64,000 nucleotides of DNA from Flavobacterium flavigenum (GCF_027111255.2 NZ_CP114285.2:3286001-3350000), one strand, 5' to 3'. Shown: positions 15,299-25,101, counted from the stretch's first letter. Numbers and translations are program-made. The notes: a model not told the origin generated them from the letters alone.

Positions 15299-16732
15299 AT
15301 GCTTACAAACAAAAAAACCAAAATTGTAGCTACACTTGGGCCTGCATGTAGTACGAGAGAGATCATTAAAGACATGATCGATGCAGGGGTTAATGTATTT
15401 AGAATCAATTTTTCGCATGCTGACTATGAAGGAGTAAAAGAGAAAATAAATATTATTAGAGGACTAAACGAAGAATTTGGTTACACTACAGCAATTCTAG
15501 GGGATTTGCAAGGGCCAAAACTTAGAGTTGGTGTAATGGAAGAAGGGACTGTAGTTAATGATGGTGATTTAATCACTTTTACAACTGCTGAAGATATTGT
15601 CGGAAATGCAAAAAAGGCATTCATGAAATATCAAAATTTCCCAAATGATGTAAATGTTGGCGAGCGAATTTTACTTGATGATGGTAAATTGATTTTTGAA
15701 ATTGTTTCAACAGATAAAAAAACTGAAGTTGTTGCAAAGGTAATTCAGGGTGGGGAATTGAAATCTAAAAAAGGAGTGAATCTTCCAAACACTAAAATTT
15801 CATTACCAGCTTTAACTGAAAAAGATATTGCAGATGCCATTTTTGCTATTGAGCAAAAAGTAGACTGGATAGCACTTTCGTTTGTGAAAACACCTCGTGA
15901 TTTGCAAGACTTACAGGAGTTAATTGCAAAACATTCGGAAGTTAAAATTCCAATTATTGCTAAAATTGAAATGCCGGAAGCTCTTGAGAATATGGATAGA
16001 ATTGTAGCTTATTGCGATGGTTTGATGGTAGCTCGTGGGGATTTAGGAGTTGAACTTCCTGCTCATGAAGTGCCATTAGTTCAAAAAGACTTAATTCGCA
16101 GAGCAAAAACTGCCAGAATTCCTGTTATCGTTGCTACGCAAATGATGGAAACAATGATTACAAGTCTAACTCCAACAAGAGCTGAAGTTAATGACGTTGC
16201 GAATTCAGTAATGGACGGAGCTGATGCTGTGATGTTATCTGGAGAAACTGCTACTGGAAATTATCCGGTACAGGTAATTCAGAGAATGACGCAGATTTGT
16301 GAAGCTGTTGAAGATTCTCCGCTTATCCATGTACCTCAAAATACACCTCAAATCAAAACAAAACGTTTTATTACTAAAACAATTTGTCAACAGGCGGCTA
16401 TGATGGCCAACACAATTCAGGCAAAAGCAATCTGTACACTTACAAATAGCGGTTATACTGCTTTCCAAATTTCTGCCTGGAGACCATCCTCTGCACATAT
16501 ACTGGTATTTACTTCAAACAAAAGGATTTTAACGCAATTAAATTTATTATGGGGAGTTAAATCATTCTTCTATGATAATGAAAGCAGTACTGATGATACA
16601 GTAACTGATGTAAATAAAATTGCTGTAGAAAAAGGTTATGCTGTAAAAGGAGATTATTTAATTAATCTTGCTGCAATGCCAATTAAAGACAAAGGAATGG
16701 TAAATACCATGAGAGTTTCTGAAATAGAATAG
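15299..16732 (+). CDS. pyk: Pyruvate kinase
   Basis: Last step of glycolysis: phosphoenolpyruvate plus ADP give pyruvate plus ATP. 477 residues. It begins TKIVATLGPACSTREI and FRINFSHADYEG. The catalytic Lys and metal-binding Glu lie in IPIIAKIEMPEALENMD (about 220-236), and ARGDLGVELP and VIVATQMMETM follow. The C-terminal domain (about 345-470) is the regulatory one. It is translated right behind the IPExxxVDY gene and is followed by a terminator. Confidence 0.97.
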   Translation: MLTNKKTKIVATLGPACSTREIIKDMIDAGVNVFRINFSHADYEGVKEKINIIRGLNEEFGYTTAILGDLQGPKLRVGVMEEGTVVNDGDLITFTTAEDIVGNAKKAFMKYQNFPNDVNVGERILLDDGKLIFEIVSTDKKTEVVAKVIQGGELKSKKGVNLPNTKISLPALTEKDIADAIFAIEQKVDWIALSFVKTPRDLQDLQELIAKHSEVKIPIIAKIEMPEALENMDRIVAYCDGLMVARGDLGVELPAHEVPLVQKDLIRRAKTARIPVIVATQMMETMITSLTPTRAEVNDVANSVMDGADAVMLSGETATGNYPVQVIQRMTQICEAVEDSPLIHVPQNTPQIKTKRFITKTICQQAAMMANTIQAKAICTLTNSGYTAFQISAWRPSSAHILVFTSNKRILTQLNLLWGVKSFFYDNESSTDDTVTDVNKIAVEKGYAVKGDYLINLAAMPIKDKGMVNTMRVSEIE

Positions 16733-16750
16733 TTTTTAAAACACATATTT

Positions 16751-16782
16751 AAAAATCCACCTGATTACCGGTGGATTTTTTT
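16751..16782 (+). terminator. Terminator after pyk
   Basis: AAAAATCCACC pairs with GGTGGATTTTT around an 8-base loop, with a T run after it. Confidence 0.85.
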
Positions 16783-16817
16783 ATTTTTATAATTAATTGT
16801 ATTGGTGTAGTCAAGGA

Positions 16818-16852
16818 AAAACTCCCGACAAATAAAATTGATCGGGAGTTTT
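16818..16852. terminator. Bidirectional terminator between pyk and the CPBP gene
   Basis: AAAACTCCCGA pairs perfectly with TCGGGAGTTTT around a 13-base loop. It lies 26 bases beyond the stop of the minus-strand CPBP gene and probably serves that gene. Confidence 0.8.
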
Positions 16853-16877
16853 GATTTTTTGTTCAGATATATAAAGA

Positions 16878-17738
16878 CTATCTTTTCCAGTATGGTTTAA
16901 TGATTTTATTTTGTTTATGAATTAAAATTAAGAATAAAATTGTTGCGAGTCCGCAGAAAACAATAGCCTGGATTGATCCTTCGGGTCCAAATTCACCTCC
17001 AGTAATAATTTCAGGACCTTGTATTTTAGATTCCAATAAGCTGTTTGTTTTTTCATTCCCGGATGTAATGGCGCCAAAGATTCCAGATTGTGTAAAGTTC
17101 CATGCAAAGTGTATGGCAATTGGAAGCCATAAATTACGACTGTAAATAAAGGCAGCTCCAAATAAAAATCCTGCGGTGATTATGCATATTGTTGACAGTA
17201 AGGTACAGTGAGGATTTGCAAGGTGAAAAACACCGAACAGGACTGATGAGATAGTAAGAGCAATATAGCTTCCAAGTTTTTCTTCTAAAATTCTGAATAT
17301 AATTCCACGAACCAATATTTCTTCAATAATAGCTACTGTAAACATAATGGTAAAAGGAATTATAATAAAGGAGACTGGATTGATATTCAAAATGGTATAA
17401 TAACCATTTATATACATCACTAAAATAGTAAGCGATTGTAAAACAAAGCTTATTAAGATACCGAGAGATATATTTTTGATAATTCCCTTTGTAGCAAATT
17501 CAGTTATGATTCGTTTGTCATATTTTTTAAAAAATAATATGTAGCTAAAAACGCAGGCTGATGAAACTAAAAGCCCTTTGAGCAGGTTTCTGTAGTCTTT
17601 ATCCAGAGGAGTTAAGACCAGTAATTTTGAAGCAATTTGCTGTCCAATTATAACAACTGTCATAAAAACAAGCAAAGCAAGCATTATCTTAGTAACTGGC
17701 GATTTAAATATTTTTTGTTTTGTAGTAAGGGTTTCCAT
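16878..17738 (-). CDS. CPBP-family intramembrane glutamic endopeptidase
   Basis: A polytopic membrane protein of 286 residues with about eight hydrophobic segments. The Abi/CPBP signature is complete: motif 1 EEILVRGII (EExxxR) at about residue 138, motif 2 FGVFHLAN (FxxxH) at about 167, and motif 3 HFAWNFTQ at about 208. These residues form the active site of Rce1-like CAAX proteases; bacterial substrates are mostly unknown. TACATTTG at 17767-17774 (minus) may be its own -7 box. It lies behind an AraC regulator in the same direction. Confidence 0.9.
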   Translation of the reverse strand: METLTTKQKIFKSPVTKIMLALLVFMTVVIIGQQIASKLLVLTPLDKDYRNLLKGLLVSSACVFSYILFFKKYDKRIITEFATKGIIKNISLGILISFVLQSLTILVMYINGYYTILNINPVSFIIIPFTIMFTVAIIEEILVRGIIFRILEEKLGSYIALTISSVLFGVFHLANPHCTLLSTICIITAGFLFGAAFIYSRNLWLPIAIHFAWNFTQSGIFGAITSGNEKTNSLLESKIQGPEIITGGEFGPEGSIQAIVFCGLATILFLILIHKQNKIIKPYWKR

Positions 17739-17766
17739 TCAGATTGGTTTTAATATTAATTTGAGG

Positions 17767-17774
17767 CAAATGTA
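17767..17774 (-). promoter_or_regulatory. Possible -7 box of the CPBP gene
   Basis: TACATTTG on the minus strand between the AraC gene and the CPBP gene, about 28 bases before its ATG. A TTG lies only 14 bases upstream, shorter than usual. Confidence 0.4.
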
Positions 17775-17814
17775 AATTGCAGCAAAACCAAAAAATAGAA
17801 TGAAATTTGCCTTC

Positions 17815-18612
17815 TTATAATTTTTGAAATTGTTTTGGTAAAAAACCAGTTTGATTCTTGAAAGTTCTGATAAAATGACTTTGATCAGCAAAACCACATT
17901 CGAGACCAATTTCGGTTAAATTGCTATTACAGGACTGAATAAGAGAAATGGATCTTTCTATTTTAATACGTCGCATGTATTCACCCAGTGTACAGCCAAA
18001 ATATTTCGGAAAGTGTTTCGATATTGTAATAGGATTAAGTTGTAGTACATGTGCCAAATCTTTCAGATTTGGGTTTTCATTCCAGCAGTCATTTAATAAT
18101 TCATTTAAGCTTTTTACCCAATACGGACTCTTATCAAATCGTTCTAAATGATGATAGGTCTGGAATAATTGAGAAAAAAGCATCGTTATGTTGTCGCTTG
18201 AAAAAGTATCTGCAGTAAGTGTTTCTTTAAAAATTTTCAGAATTAAAAATTTTGTAAGTGCAGTATTTTTAACAGACTTTTCAATTATGGCTTCATTAAT
18301 ACGAAGTTCTTTTAAAATGTTTTCTTCGATTTCGATATTGATGTTTTTCGATGGAAAAAGTGTATTTTGATTTAGATGCAGTTCATCACTATGATAAAAC
18401 AGCAATGAACCTGCACCTACTGTTTCACTAAAGTTTTTTCGTTTTTCCGTCGTTCCGCCTTTCAGAAAAAGTGTAATGTGAGCATTATTGTGTGAATGCC
18501 AGCCTTCGTAAACCTTATTTTGATATTCAGTTTCAACAACAGCAATCCCTTGATTGTTATTGAAGATGTTTTTGTTATTGCCTAAATATTTTTCTTTTTC
18601 GAGTTCGTACAT
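17815..18612 (-). CDS. AraC-family transcriptional regulator
   Basis: 265 residues. The N-terminal cupin-like sensor (about 25-150) has HSHNNAHITLFLKGGTTE and a YHSDELHLNQN segment. The C-terminal DNA-binding domain (about 165-265) has two helix-turn-helix units: LKDLAHVLQLNPITISKHF and TEIGLECGFADQSHFIRTF, the latter the AraC hallmark, followed by GFLPKQFQKL. The ligand and targets are unknown. It is divergent from the C1 peptidase, so control of that gene or of the downstream CPBP gene is possible. Confidence 0.9.
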   Translation of the reverse strand: MYELEKEKYLGNNKNIFNNNQGIAVVETEYQNKVYEGWHSHNNAHITLFLKGGTTEKRKNFSETVGAGSLLFYHSDELHLNQNTLFPSKNINIEIEENILKELRINEAIIEKSVKNTALTKFLILKIFKETLTADTFSSDNITMLFSQLFQTYHHLERFDKSPYWVKSLNELLNDCWNENPNLKDLAHVLQLNPITISKHFPKYFGCTLGEYMRRIKIERSISLIQSCNSNLTEIGLECGFADQSHFIRTFKNQTGFLPKQFQKL

Positions 18613-18821
18613 TCGTCGATGGCTGATGTTATTTTAAGGCTTAAAAATACTATTTATTAAGTAAATAAAAATAGGTAATAAATTACACTTTCAATATCGA
18701 ATACTTTTTGAATAATTTGTAAGTTTTGGATGCTTAACAAAAATATTGTGTAAATATTAACTGAAAAATAATAGTTTTTTTACTTATTATTTAATTGATT
18801 TGTAACAAAAATAAAATAAGG

Positions 18822-18838
18822 GTTACTAATTAGGTAAC
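18822..18838. promoter_or_regulatory. Palindromic operator candidate upstream of the C1 peptidase
   Basis: GTTAC, TAATTAG, GTAAC: a 5-base inverted repeat with a near-symmetric AT centre, 18 bases before the ATG. Another GTAAC lies at 18802-18806. The position fits a repressor site. Confidence 0.4.
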
Positions 18839-18855
18839 TATTAAATCATTTGATT

Positions 18856-20052
18856 ATGTATAAATTTACAATGAAATCATTATTTGCTGCGTCTATTTTT
18901 TTGGCAGGTGTCAATGGATGTTTCGCACAAGACATTTTAGTAAATTCACTTAAGCTTAATGCAAGTGAAAAGAGCAAAGAAAACTTTAAATTCACTGAAG
19001 TAATTAATTTAGGAACTACTTCAGTAAAATTGCAGGGCTCTTCTGGAACCTGCTGGAGTTATTCTACAAATTCTTTTTTAGAGTCTGAAATGATTCGTTT
19101 AGGAAAACAGCCAGTTGAGTTGTCTCAGATTTTTTCAGCAAGAAATGTATATGTTGAAAAAGGAAAAAATTATGTACGCATGCACGGCGCTGTTACTTTA
19201 GGAGACGGAGGTTCTTTGCATGATGTAATTAATATGTATAAAAAATACGGAACAGTTCCGAGAGAAGTGTACACAGGATTAAATTACGGAACAGATAAAA
19301 ATAAATTTGCTGAAATGGCAGCTCTTATTGAAGGGGTATTGACAGCAGTAGTTAAAAATCCAAATGGGGAACTGACTCCAAACTGGCAAAAAGCCTATGC
19401 ATCTGTAATTGATTCTTATTTAGGAAAAGTTCCGGATAATTTTGACTATAAAGGAAAAAACTATACGCCACAAAGTTTTGCTAAAGAAGTTGTTGGAATT
19501 AATCCTGATGAGTATGTAGAAATGTCATCATTTACAACAGCTCCGTATTACCAAAAAACAGTATTAGCAGTACCTGATAACTGGTCATTTGATCAGGTTT
19601 ATAATGTAAAAGTAAATGATATGACAGATGTTATTGATAATGCTTTGAAAAAAGGGTATACTGTAGCGTGGGCAACAGATGTGAGTGAGAAAAGCTTTAG
19701 CTGGAAAAATGGCGTTGCTTATGTTGCTACAAAAAAATATGATGATATGACGGCGGAAGAAAAGGCCGACATGTTCAACGGCCCAAAAGCTGAACCTGAA
19801 ATTACTGCGGAAATGCGTCAGGCTGCTTTCGATAATTACCAGACTACAGATGATCACGGAATGCATATTATCGGTTTGGCAAAAGACCAGACAGGGAAAG
19901 AATATTATATTGTAAAAAATTCATGGGGAGAAACAAATGATTATAAAGGTTTCTTATTTGTAACTAAAAATTTTGTAAAATATAAAACAACAGCTTTAAT
20001 GGTTAACAAAGGAGGAATTCCATCTGAGATTGCAAAAAAACTTGGAGTTTAA
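18856..20052 (+). CDS. Secreted papain-like cysteine peptidase (C1B, bleomycin-hydrolase-like)
   Basis: 398 residues from the ATG at 18856; a TTG two codons upstream and an ATG at 18871 are alternatives, and all give a Sec signal peptide ending CFAQ. The catalytic triad is visible: Cys66 in GSSGTCWSYSTNSFLES, His334 in DDHGMHIIG and Asn355 in IVKNSWGET. The order and the HGM motif match aminopeptidase C/bleomycin hydrolase, but the export signal is unusual for that mostly cytoplasmic group; secreted homologues are common in Bacteroidota. No type IX tail is present. It is a single gene with its own terminator. Confidence 0.9.
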   Translation: MYKFTMKSLFAASIFLAGVNGCFAQDILVNSLKLNASEKSKENFKFTEVINLGTTSVKLQGSSGTCWSYSTNSFLESEMIRLGKQPVELSQIFSARNVYVEKGKNYVRMHGAVTLGDGGSLHDVINMYKKYGTVPREVYTGLNYGTDKNKFAEMAALIEGVLTAVVKNPNGELTPNWQKAYASVIDSYLGKVPDNFDYKGKNYTPQSFAKEVVGINPDEYVEMSSFTTAPYYQKTVLAVPDNWSFDQVYNVKVNDMTDVIDNALKKGYTVAWATDVSEKSFSWKNGVAYVATKKYDDMTAEEKADMFNGPKAEPEITAEMRQAAFDNYQTTDDHGMHIIGLAKDQTGKEYYIVKNSWGETNDYKGFLFVTKNFVKYKTTALMVNKGGIPSEIAKKLGV

Positions 20053-20071
20053 TTTATTAAAAGTTTTAATT

Positions 20072-20114
20072 ATCCTGACAATACTTAGACATTGCGTTTA
20101 AGATTTGTCGGGAT
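20072..20114 (+). terminator. Terminator after the C1 peptidase
   Basis: ATCCTGACAA pairs with TTGTCGGGAT (one wobble) across a 23-base loop, followed by TTTTTG. Confidence 0.7.
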
Positions 20115-20156
20115 TTTTGTTGTTAAATAGCAATATAAATTAGATTAATAAGTTAC

Positions 20157-20186
20157 TTGTTTAAAGCGGTTCTTTCTATATTTTTG
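20157..20186 (+). promoter_or_regulatory. Promoter of the metallophosphatase gene
   Basis: TTG (20157-20159), a 19-base spacer and TATTTTTG (20179-20186). The leader is about 20 bases. Confidence 0.65.
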
Positions 20187-20210
20187 CAATTAAAGATTAA
20201 ATGATTAAAA

Positions 20211-20936
20211 ATGAGAACATTTGTTATAGGTGACATTCATGGTGGCTTACTCGCACTTGAGCAGGTGATGAAAAGAGCTGAAGTTACAGAGAAAGATACC
20301 TTAATATTTCTTGGGGATTACGTTGATGGTTGGAGCCAGTCGCCACAGGTAATTGATTATTTGATTGATCTTCAAAGTAAGCAAAATTGTATTTGCATCA
20401 GAGGGAATCACGATGAGCTCTTATTAGAGTGGCTTAAAAATGCAAAAAATAATGAGCTTTGGTATCAGCATGGTGGTGAGGCTACGGTTTTGGCTTATGA
20501 AAAATTAAATAAAGGCCAAAAACAAAAGCATATAAAATTTTTAGAATCACTAGAAGATTATCATCTTGATGAACAAAATCGTTTATTTGTTCATGCGGGT
20601 TTTACAAATTTAAACGGTGTTGGCTATGAATACTTCCCAACATTATTTTACTGGGACAGAACTTTATGGGAAACAGCTCTTTCTTTGGATCCAAATATGA
20701 AAAAAGACGATTTGTATTATCCAAAAAGGTTTACACTATACAAAGAAATTTTTATTGGGCATACACCTGTGAGTCGGATTGGTGAAACGGTTCCTGTCAA
20801 TAGGGCTTGTGTTTGGAATATTGATACCGGAGCAGCTTTTAAAGGGCCTTTGACAATAATGAATGTTGATACAAAAGAGTTTTGGCAGAGCGAGCCTTTA
20901 AATAAGCTGTATTCTAATGAAAGGGGAAGAAATTAA
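20211..20936 (+). CDS. Serine/threonine-type metallophosphoesterase
   Basis: 241 residues of the PPP/PrpA-like phosphatase family. The metal-binding signatures are in order: GDIHGG (residues 7-12), GDYVDGW (about 36), RGNHDELL (about 65), HAGF (about 130) and GHTPVSR (about 184). The substrate could be a phosphoprotein or a small phosphate ester such as a dinucleoside polyphosphate. It is cytoplasmic, with no signal peptide. It ends 42 bases before the outer-membrane protein gene, which has its own -7 box. Confidence 0.9.
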   Translation: MRTFVIGDIHGGLLALEQVMKRAEVTEKDTLIFLGDYVDGWSQSPQVIDYLIDLQSKQNCICIRGNHDELLLEWLKNAKNNELWYQHGGEATVLAYEKLNKGQKQKHIKFLESLEDYHLDEQNRLFVHAGFTNLNGVGYEYFPTLFYWDRTLWETALSLDPNMKKDDLYYPKRFTLYKEIFIGHTPVSRIGETVPVNRACVWNIDTGAAFKGPLTIMNVDTKEFWQSEPLNKLYSNERGRN

Positions 20937-20947
20937 TTGTAAATTTC

Positions 20948-20955
20948 TATTTTTG
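20948..20955 (+). promoter_or_regulatory. -7 box upstream of the small outer-membrane protein gene
   Basis: TATTTTTG followed by CA, 23 bases before the ATG at 20979. No well-placed -33 box is seen. Confidence 0.45.
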
Positions 20956-20978
20956 CACTCAAAATATATTTTAAAATT

Positions 20979-21503
20979 ATGAAAAAAGTTATCACACTAT
21001 TATTTTTAGTATTGGTAGGAGTTGTACAGGCACAACAGGCATTTAAAGGAAAAGGAGATACAAAAATTAATGTTGGAGCGAATTTACAAAATGACGGATC
21101 CGGAATCCAAGGTTCCATTGATTTTGGTTTGGCAGAAAATTTTTCTTATGGTTTTGTAGCTTCCTATTTGTTAGGAGTAAATGAGTTTTCCGGATTTTAT
21201 GGAACTACTCAATATGTAAATGAAAAGCCTGAGTTTAAAGATCGATTTGATGCCAAATTCAGAATAAACGCTAATATTGGGAATGTTTTAAATATTGATG
21301 AAAAATTAGATATTTATCCTGGTTTAAATTTGGGACTGAAAAATTTCGGAGGCCATGTTGGGGGACGATATTTTTTTACTGAAGGATTTGGAGTATTTAC
21401 TGAATTAGGATTTCCAATTGCAAAATACAGTGATGATAATGATTTATTTGATCATTTAAACAATCAGGTTACTTTTAGCCTTGGTGCTTCATTTAATTTG
21501 TAG
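20979..21503 (+). CDS. Outer-membrane beta-barrel protein (DUF6646-like)
   Basis: 174 residues with a clear signal peptide (MKKVITLLFLVLVGVVQAQQ). The mature chain alternates polar and hydrophobic residues in strands (KINVGANLQ, GSIDFGLAENFSYGFVASYLLG, NLGLKNFGGHVGGRYFF) and ends in a terminal beta strand with a final aromatic pair (VTFSLGASFNL), as expected for an outer-membrane barrel of about eight strands. The pattern recalls the DUF6646 family of Flavobacteria; the function is unknown. A very strong terminator follows. Confidence 0.8.
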   Translation: MKKVITLLFLVLVGVVQAQQAFKGKGDTKINVGANLQNDGSGIQGSIDFGLAENFSYGFVASYLLGVNEFSGFYGTTQYVNEKPEFKDRFDAKFRINANIGNVLNIDEKLDIYPGLNLGLKNFGGHVGGRYFFTEGFGVFTELGFPIAKYSDDNDLFDHLNNQVTFSLGASFNL

Positions 21504-21519
21504 ATACTAAATTAAACAT

Positions 21520-21558
21520 AAAAGCGGTGGTTTTGAAAATTTCAAAACCGCCGCTTTT
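21520..21558 (+). terminator. Long terminator hairpin after the outer-membrane protein gene
   Basis: A 19-base-pair stem from AAAAGCGGTGG to CCGCCGCTTTT with one G-T pair; the tip is GAAAATTTC. The T run follows. Confidence 0.85.
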
Positions 21559-21933
21559 TATTTGGAAGGAATTTGAATCTTTTTTTAATTAAAATTGTAA
21601 AATGAACAGTTTAAAATTGGAAGAGCTTGTATGGTAAAAGTAAGAATATGCTTGTTGTTTAATTTCTTTGTTTGTGAAATGTGAATTTTAAAGTTTGAGA
21701 TTAAATTAGTTTCTGGTTACGTTAGTGTTTTCAATTACTTGAGCGTTTTTCGAACCACAACGTTTTAGTTGTTTAAGTGATAATTTATTAACATGTATTT
21801 TTTGTTATATGTAATTTTTTGTTTAAATAATTTTTATATTAATAAAAAACATTTATTTTAGTGTAATCGATTACATCTTGACTTTCTATTATTTAAAATA
21901 AACTATCTAATCTATTTACTTTAAACCACAATT
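21559..21933 (+). other. Gene-free leader region of pectate lyase 1
   Basis: AT-rich, with no ORF. The only clear element is the perfect palindrome TGTAATCGATTACA at 21862-21875, with a TTGAC just after it. No confident -7 box is found. The last bases before the start (AAACCACA) are shared with the second lyase gene. Confidence 0.6.
21862..21875. promoter_or_regulatory. LacI-type operator candidate, pectate lyase 1
   Basis: TGTAATCGATTACA, a perfect 14-base palindrome with a central CG, as in LacI-family sites. It lies 58 bases before the start codon. The same core recurs upstream of the second lyase. Confidence 0.65.
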
Positions 21934-24702
21934 ATGAAAAGAATTTTACTTTACATGGCTTTGCTATTCGTTTCTCTACAACTTCGAGCGCAAACCATTA
22001 CAAAATCATCCGGATGGCTTGAATCTGCTTTTGTAGAATGGTCACCTGTTGCAGGAGCAGACAGTTATAATGTTTATTACACTGGTGGCGCAGAAACAAA
22101 CAAAAAAATTGATGAACAGCTGATTCGCAGTTATGGTACTTATTTTCGTGCTGATGTTCCGGGTCTTGCAGCAGGATCTTATACGATTACTGTAAAACCC
22201 GTAATATCAAGTGTTGAAGGTGTTGGTACAACAACATCAGTTTTAACTGTTTTGGCTCAGGACCGTGCAGGCTTCGCTTTTCAGGGTGGTCGTATTCCAG
22301 GGGCTTATAATTTGAACGGTACATTGAAAAACAATACTATCGTTTTATATATTACACAAAACACCAAAAATACGATCTCTCTAGATGTTGTAACGGGTTC
22401 AAATGGTACAACCAAAACTAAATACACCGGTTTGCAAAGTATTTTGGATGGATATAAAAAGGGGAATGACACCCGCCCTCTAGCAATTCGGTTAATTGGA
22501 AATATTAGTGATTTAACTTATATGCTTAACGGAGATCTTGTTATTGAAAACAATCAAAATACCTTAAGTTCAATTACAATGGAGGGTATTGGAAATGATG
22601 CTGCTGCCAACGGTTGGGGACTTCGAATTAAAAATGCTTCTAATGTTGAAGTTCGTAACATTGGATTTATGTTAACTGATGCTGCTGAAGGGGATAATGT
22701 GGGATTGCAACAGGATAATGATCACATTTGGGTTCATAATTGTGATATGTTTTATGGAGCAGCAGGTGGTGATGCAGATCAGGCAAAGGGTGACGGTGCA
22801 TTAGATGCTAAAAGATCTACCTACATTACATTTTCATATAACCATTTTTGGGATTCTGGAAAATCTAATCTATTAGGATTAAAAGAAGGGGCTTCTATGG
22901 CTGGATTATACATAACTTATCATCACAATTGGTATGACCATTCTGATTCGCGTCATCCTCGTGTAAGATATTATTCTGCTCATGTTTACAACAACTATTA
23001 CGATGGGAATTCAAAATATGGAGCCGGATCAACTTTGGGTTCGTCAGTATTTATGGAGTCAAATTTTTTCCGTAATTGTAAATATCCTATGCTTACTTCT
23101 CAACAAGGTACCGATAAATATGGGGGGGCTGAAGGTACTTTCTCCGGAGAGGCAGGAGGAACAATAAAAGCTTTTAATAATGTCATGAGTGGGCAAACCC
23201 GTTATGTGACTTATGACGCAATTAGTAATCCAATAGAATTTGATGCAATTGAAGTTATAGACAAATCGCTTCCTATAAGTAATAGTATTAAGTCGAAATT
23301 AGGTGCAAATGCTTACAATAATTTTGATATCGATCCTCTGATCATGTATCCTTATATAGCAGATAGTCCCGCAGATGCAAAAGCAAATGTGATGACGTAC
23401 GCTGGACGCATTGAAGGTGGAGATTTGAAATGGACTTTTAACAATGTTATTGATGATATGTCATCAGATGTAAATGTAGCATTAAAAACAGCGCTTACAG
23501 ATTATACGACAAAAATGCTGTCTGTACAGGGTGAAACTGTAGTTCCAGGAAACCAAACATTAGTGGTAACTACAGCTAATAATGATCAAAGTGTTTCTAG
23601 TGGAAATGCAATTACTAATATCGTATTTACTTGGGGGGGAGATGCTACTGATGCTACTGTAACAGGATTACCAAATGGAATTATTGCTACAAAAAAGACT
23701 ACTACAAAAACATTAACTCTTTCAGGAACGCCAACTGAAACAATGGATTATACGGTTACCACTACTGGAAGTATTGGTTCAGCAGCTTCTATTTCCGGAA
23801 CGATTACAATGTTGCCTCCAAGTAGCCAGGTGCTTACTTCTACAAGTAAAAAGGACCAGACAATAACTTTGGGTGCAGCTATTGCTCCAATTGTATTTAC
23901 CTGGAGTGGTGATGCAGAAGATGCAGAAGTTGGTACCTTACCAGCAGGTCTTGGATCAGTAAAGGATATATCTGCAAAAACAATTACAATTTCTGGTACT
24001 CCAACAGCGACAGGTTCGGTTACTTTTACGGTAACTACTTCGGGTAGTACAGGTACTCCGGTTGCTGTATCCGGGACAATTGTTGTTAATGCGGTTCCTG
24101 CGGGTGATCAAATACATAATTTTACAGCAACGTATACTTTATCAAATAATTTTTATGCTATTACAGGAAATTTATCTGATAGTAAAGGTACTGTTTCTTA
24201 TAATGGACTTACATTAACAAAGGGTTTAAAAATAGAATCAAAAGACGGGACTGTCAGTTATACTACAACCCAACCAAGCACTTTGACTTTGGTTTTTGCA
24301 GAAGCTACGGCAAAGATTAAAATTGACGATGTGTCTAGAACAGCTTCTTCAGGAATTATTTCTTTAACTCTTGCTGCAGGAAATCATACACTTAGCAGGG
24401 ATTCTGGAACTACAACATTGTACTATATTAAGACTTCTTATCCAACATTAGGTTTAGGAGATAATATTCAGGCTTCAAAATTAACGGTACATCCAAACCC
24501 TGTATCAGATCAATTGTTTATTTCTTCTAAAGATCAAAAAGTAGAAATCGTTGTAATATATAGCTTAACAGGAACTGTGGTGAAAAGCATTTCAAATTTA
24601 GCTGAAGAAACCGTTAATGTTAGTGATTTAGCTACAGGGAATTATGTTGTAAAAGTAACTACAGATCAAGGCATTGCTACCAGAAAGATTGTCAAAAAAT
24701 AA
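21934..24702 (+). CDS. Secreted pectate lyase, PL1 family, with type IX sorting tail (paralogue 1)
   Basis: 922 residues. Signal peptide 1-20; a fibronectin-III-like domain about 21-110 ([19 protein letters not shown]); the PL1 right-handed beta helix about 120-520. Key PL1 features are [15 protein letters not shown], the calcium-side DGALDAKRS, and catalytic Arg in [12 protein letters not shown] (about 335-345). Two Ig-like repeats follow (about 542-720, each with IVFTWxGDAxDA), then a beta domain, and from about 850 the type IX tail ([12 protein letters not shown] to KIVKK). It cleaves de-esterified homogalacturonan by beta-elimination outside the cell. About 57% of the chain resembles the next gene closely. 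Confidence 0.93.
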   Translation: MKRILLYMALLFVSLQLRAQTITKSSGWLESAFVEWSPVAGADSYNVYYTGGAETNKKIDEQLIRSYGTYFRADVPGLAAGSYTITVKPVISSVEGVGTTTSVLTVLAQDRAGFAFQGGRIPGAYNLNGTLKNNTIVLYITQNTKNTISLDVVTGSNGTTKTKYTGLQSILDGYKKGNDTRPLAIRLIGNISDLTYMLNGDLVIENNQNTLSSITMEGIGNDAAANGWGLRIKNASNVEVRNIGFMLTDAAEGDNVGLQQDNDHIWVHNCDMFYGAAGGDADQAKGDGALDAKRSTYITFSYNHFWDSGKSNLLGLKEGASMAGLYITYHHNWYDHSDSRHPRVRYYSAHVYNNYYDGNSKYGAGSTLGSSVFMESNFFRNCKYPMLTSQQGTDKYGGAEGTFSGEAGGTIKAFNNVMSGQTRYVTYDAISNPIEFDAIEVIDKSLPISNSIKSKLGANAYNNFDIDPLIMYPYIADSPADAKANVMTYAGRIEGGDLKWTFNNVIDDMSSDVNVALKTALTDYTTKMLSVQGETVVPGNQTLVVTTANNDQSVSSGNAITNIVFTWGGDATDATVTGLPNGIIATKKTTTKTLTLSGTPTETMDYTVTTTGSIGSAASISGTITMLPPSSQVLTSTSKKDQTITLGAAIAPIVFTWSGDAEDAEVGTLPAGLGSVKDISAKTITISGTPTATGSVTFTVTTSGSTGTPVAVSGTIVVNAVPAGDQIHNFTATYTLSNNFYAITGNLSDSKGTVSYNGLTLTKGLKIESKDGTVSYTTTQPSTLTLVFAEATAKIKIDDVSRTASSGIISLTLAAGNHTLSRDSGTTTLYYIKTSYPTLGLGDNIQASKLTVHPNPVSDQLFISSKDQKVEIVVIYSLTGTVVKSISNLAEETVNVSDLATGNYVVKVTTDQGIATRKIVKK

Positions 24703-24730
24703 TTAAAAATTAAGTTTCGTTAATTCATGA

Positions 24731-24754
24731 AAAGGCTTCCAGATGGAAGTCTTT
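24731..24754 (+). terminator. Terminator after pectate lyase 1
   Basis: AAAGGCTTCC pairs with GGAAGTCTTT (one wobble) around a 4-base loop, followed by TTTTG. The stem resembles that of the terminator after the second lyase. Confidence 0.8.
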
Positions 24755-24969
24755 TTTTGTTGCTATGTTTTTTAAAAAGGCACAAGTTGATTTTTTTTAA
24801 TTGATTTACAGCTTGTTGGTTTTTAAATAGTAAATTTTTTCTTACTACATTTTAAATATTTAACATTTTTAAATTTATAAAACAAAAAACGTAATTAACC
24901 TTCTTATTTGTTAAATCACATTTTTGAAATGTTTGGGATGCTTTATAGAATAAGGGGTTTTTAAATGTG

Positions 24970-24983
24970 TGTAATTTATTACA
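24970..24983. promoter_or_regulatory. Operator candidate, pectate lyase 2, site 1
   Basis: TGTAATTTATTACA: the same half-sites as at 21862 but with TT in place of CG at the centre. Its centre lies 19 bases from that of site 2, about two helical turns. Confidence 0.5.
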
Positions 24984-24988
24984 TTTAA

Positions 24989-25002
24989 TGTAATTTATTA
25001 CA
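24989..25002. promoter_or_regulatory. Operator candidate, pectate lyase 2, site 2
   Basis: TGTAATTTATTACA, identical to site 1 and on the same face of the helix. Confidence 0.5.
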
Positions 25003-25089
25003 TTTTAATCATTTAAATTGATTTATTTTATTTAATGTTGTTTTTTATTATAAAAATATTATGAATAATGAAAATTTATATATTTTTAC

Positions 25090-25101
25090 GTAATCGATTA
25101 C
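25090..25101. promoter_or_regulatory. LacI-type operator candidate, pectate lyase 2, site 3
   Basis: GTAATCGATTAC, the same 12-base core as the operator of the first lyase gene. It lies 68 bases before the ATG at 25170 and about 100 bases from site 2. Confidence 0.6.
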
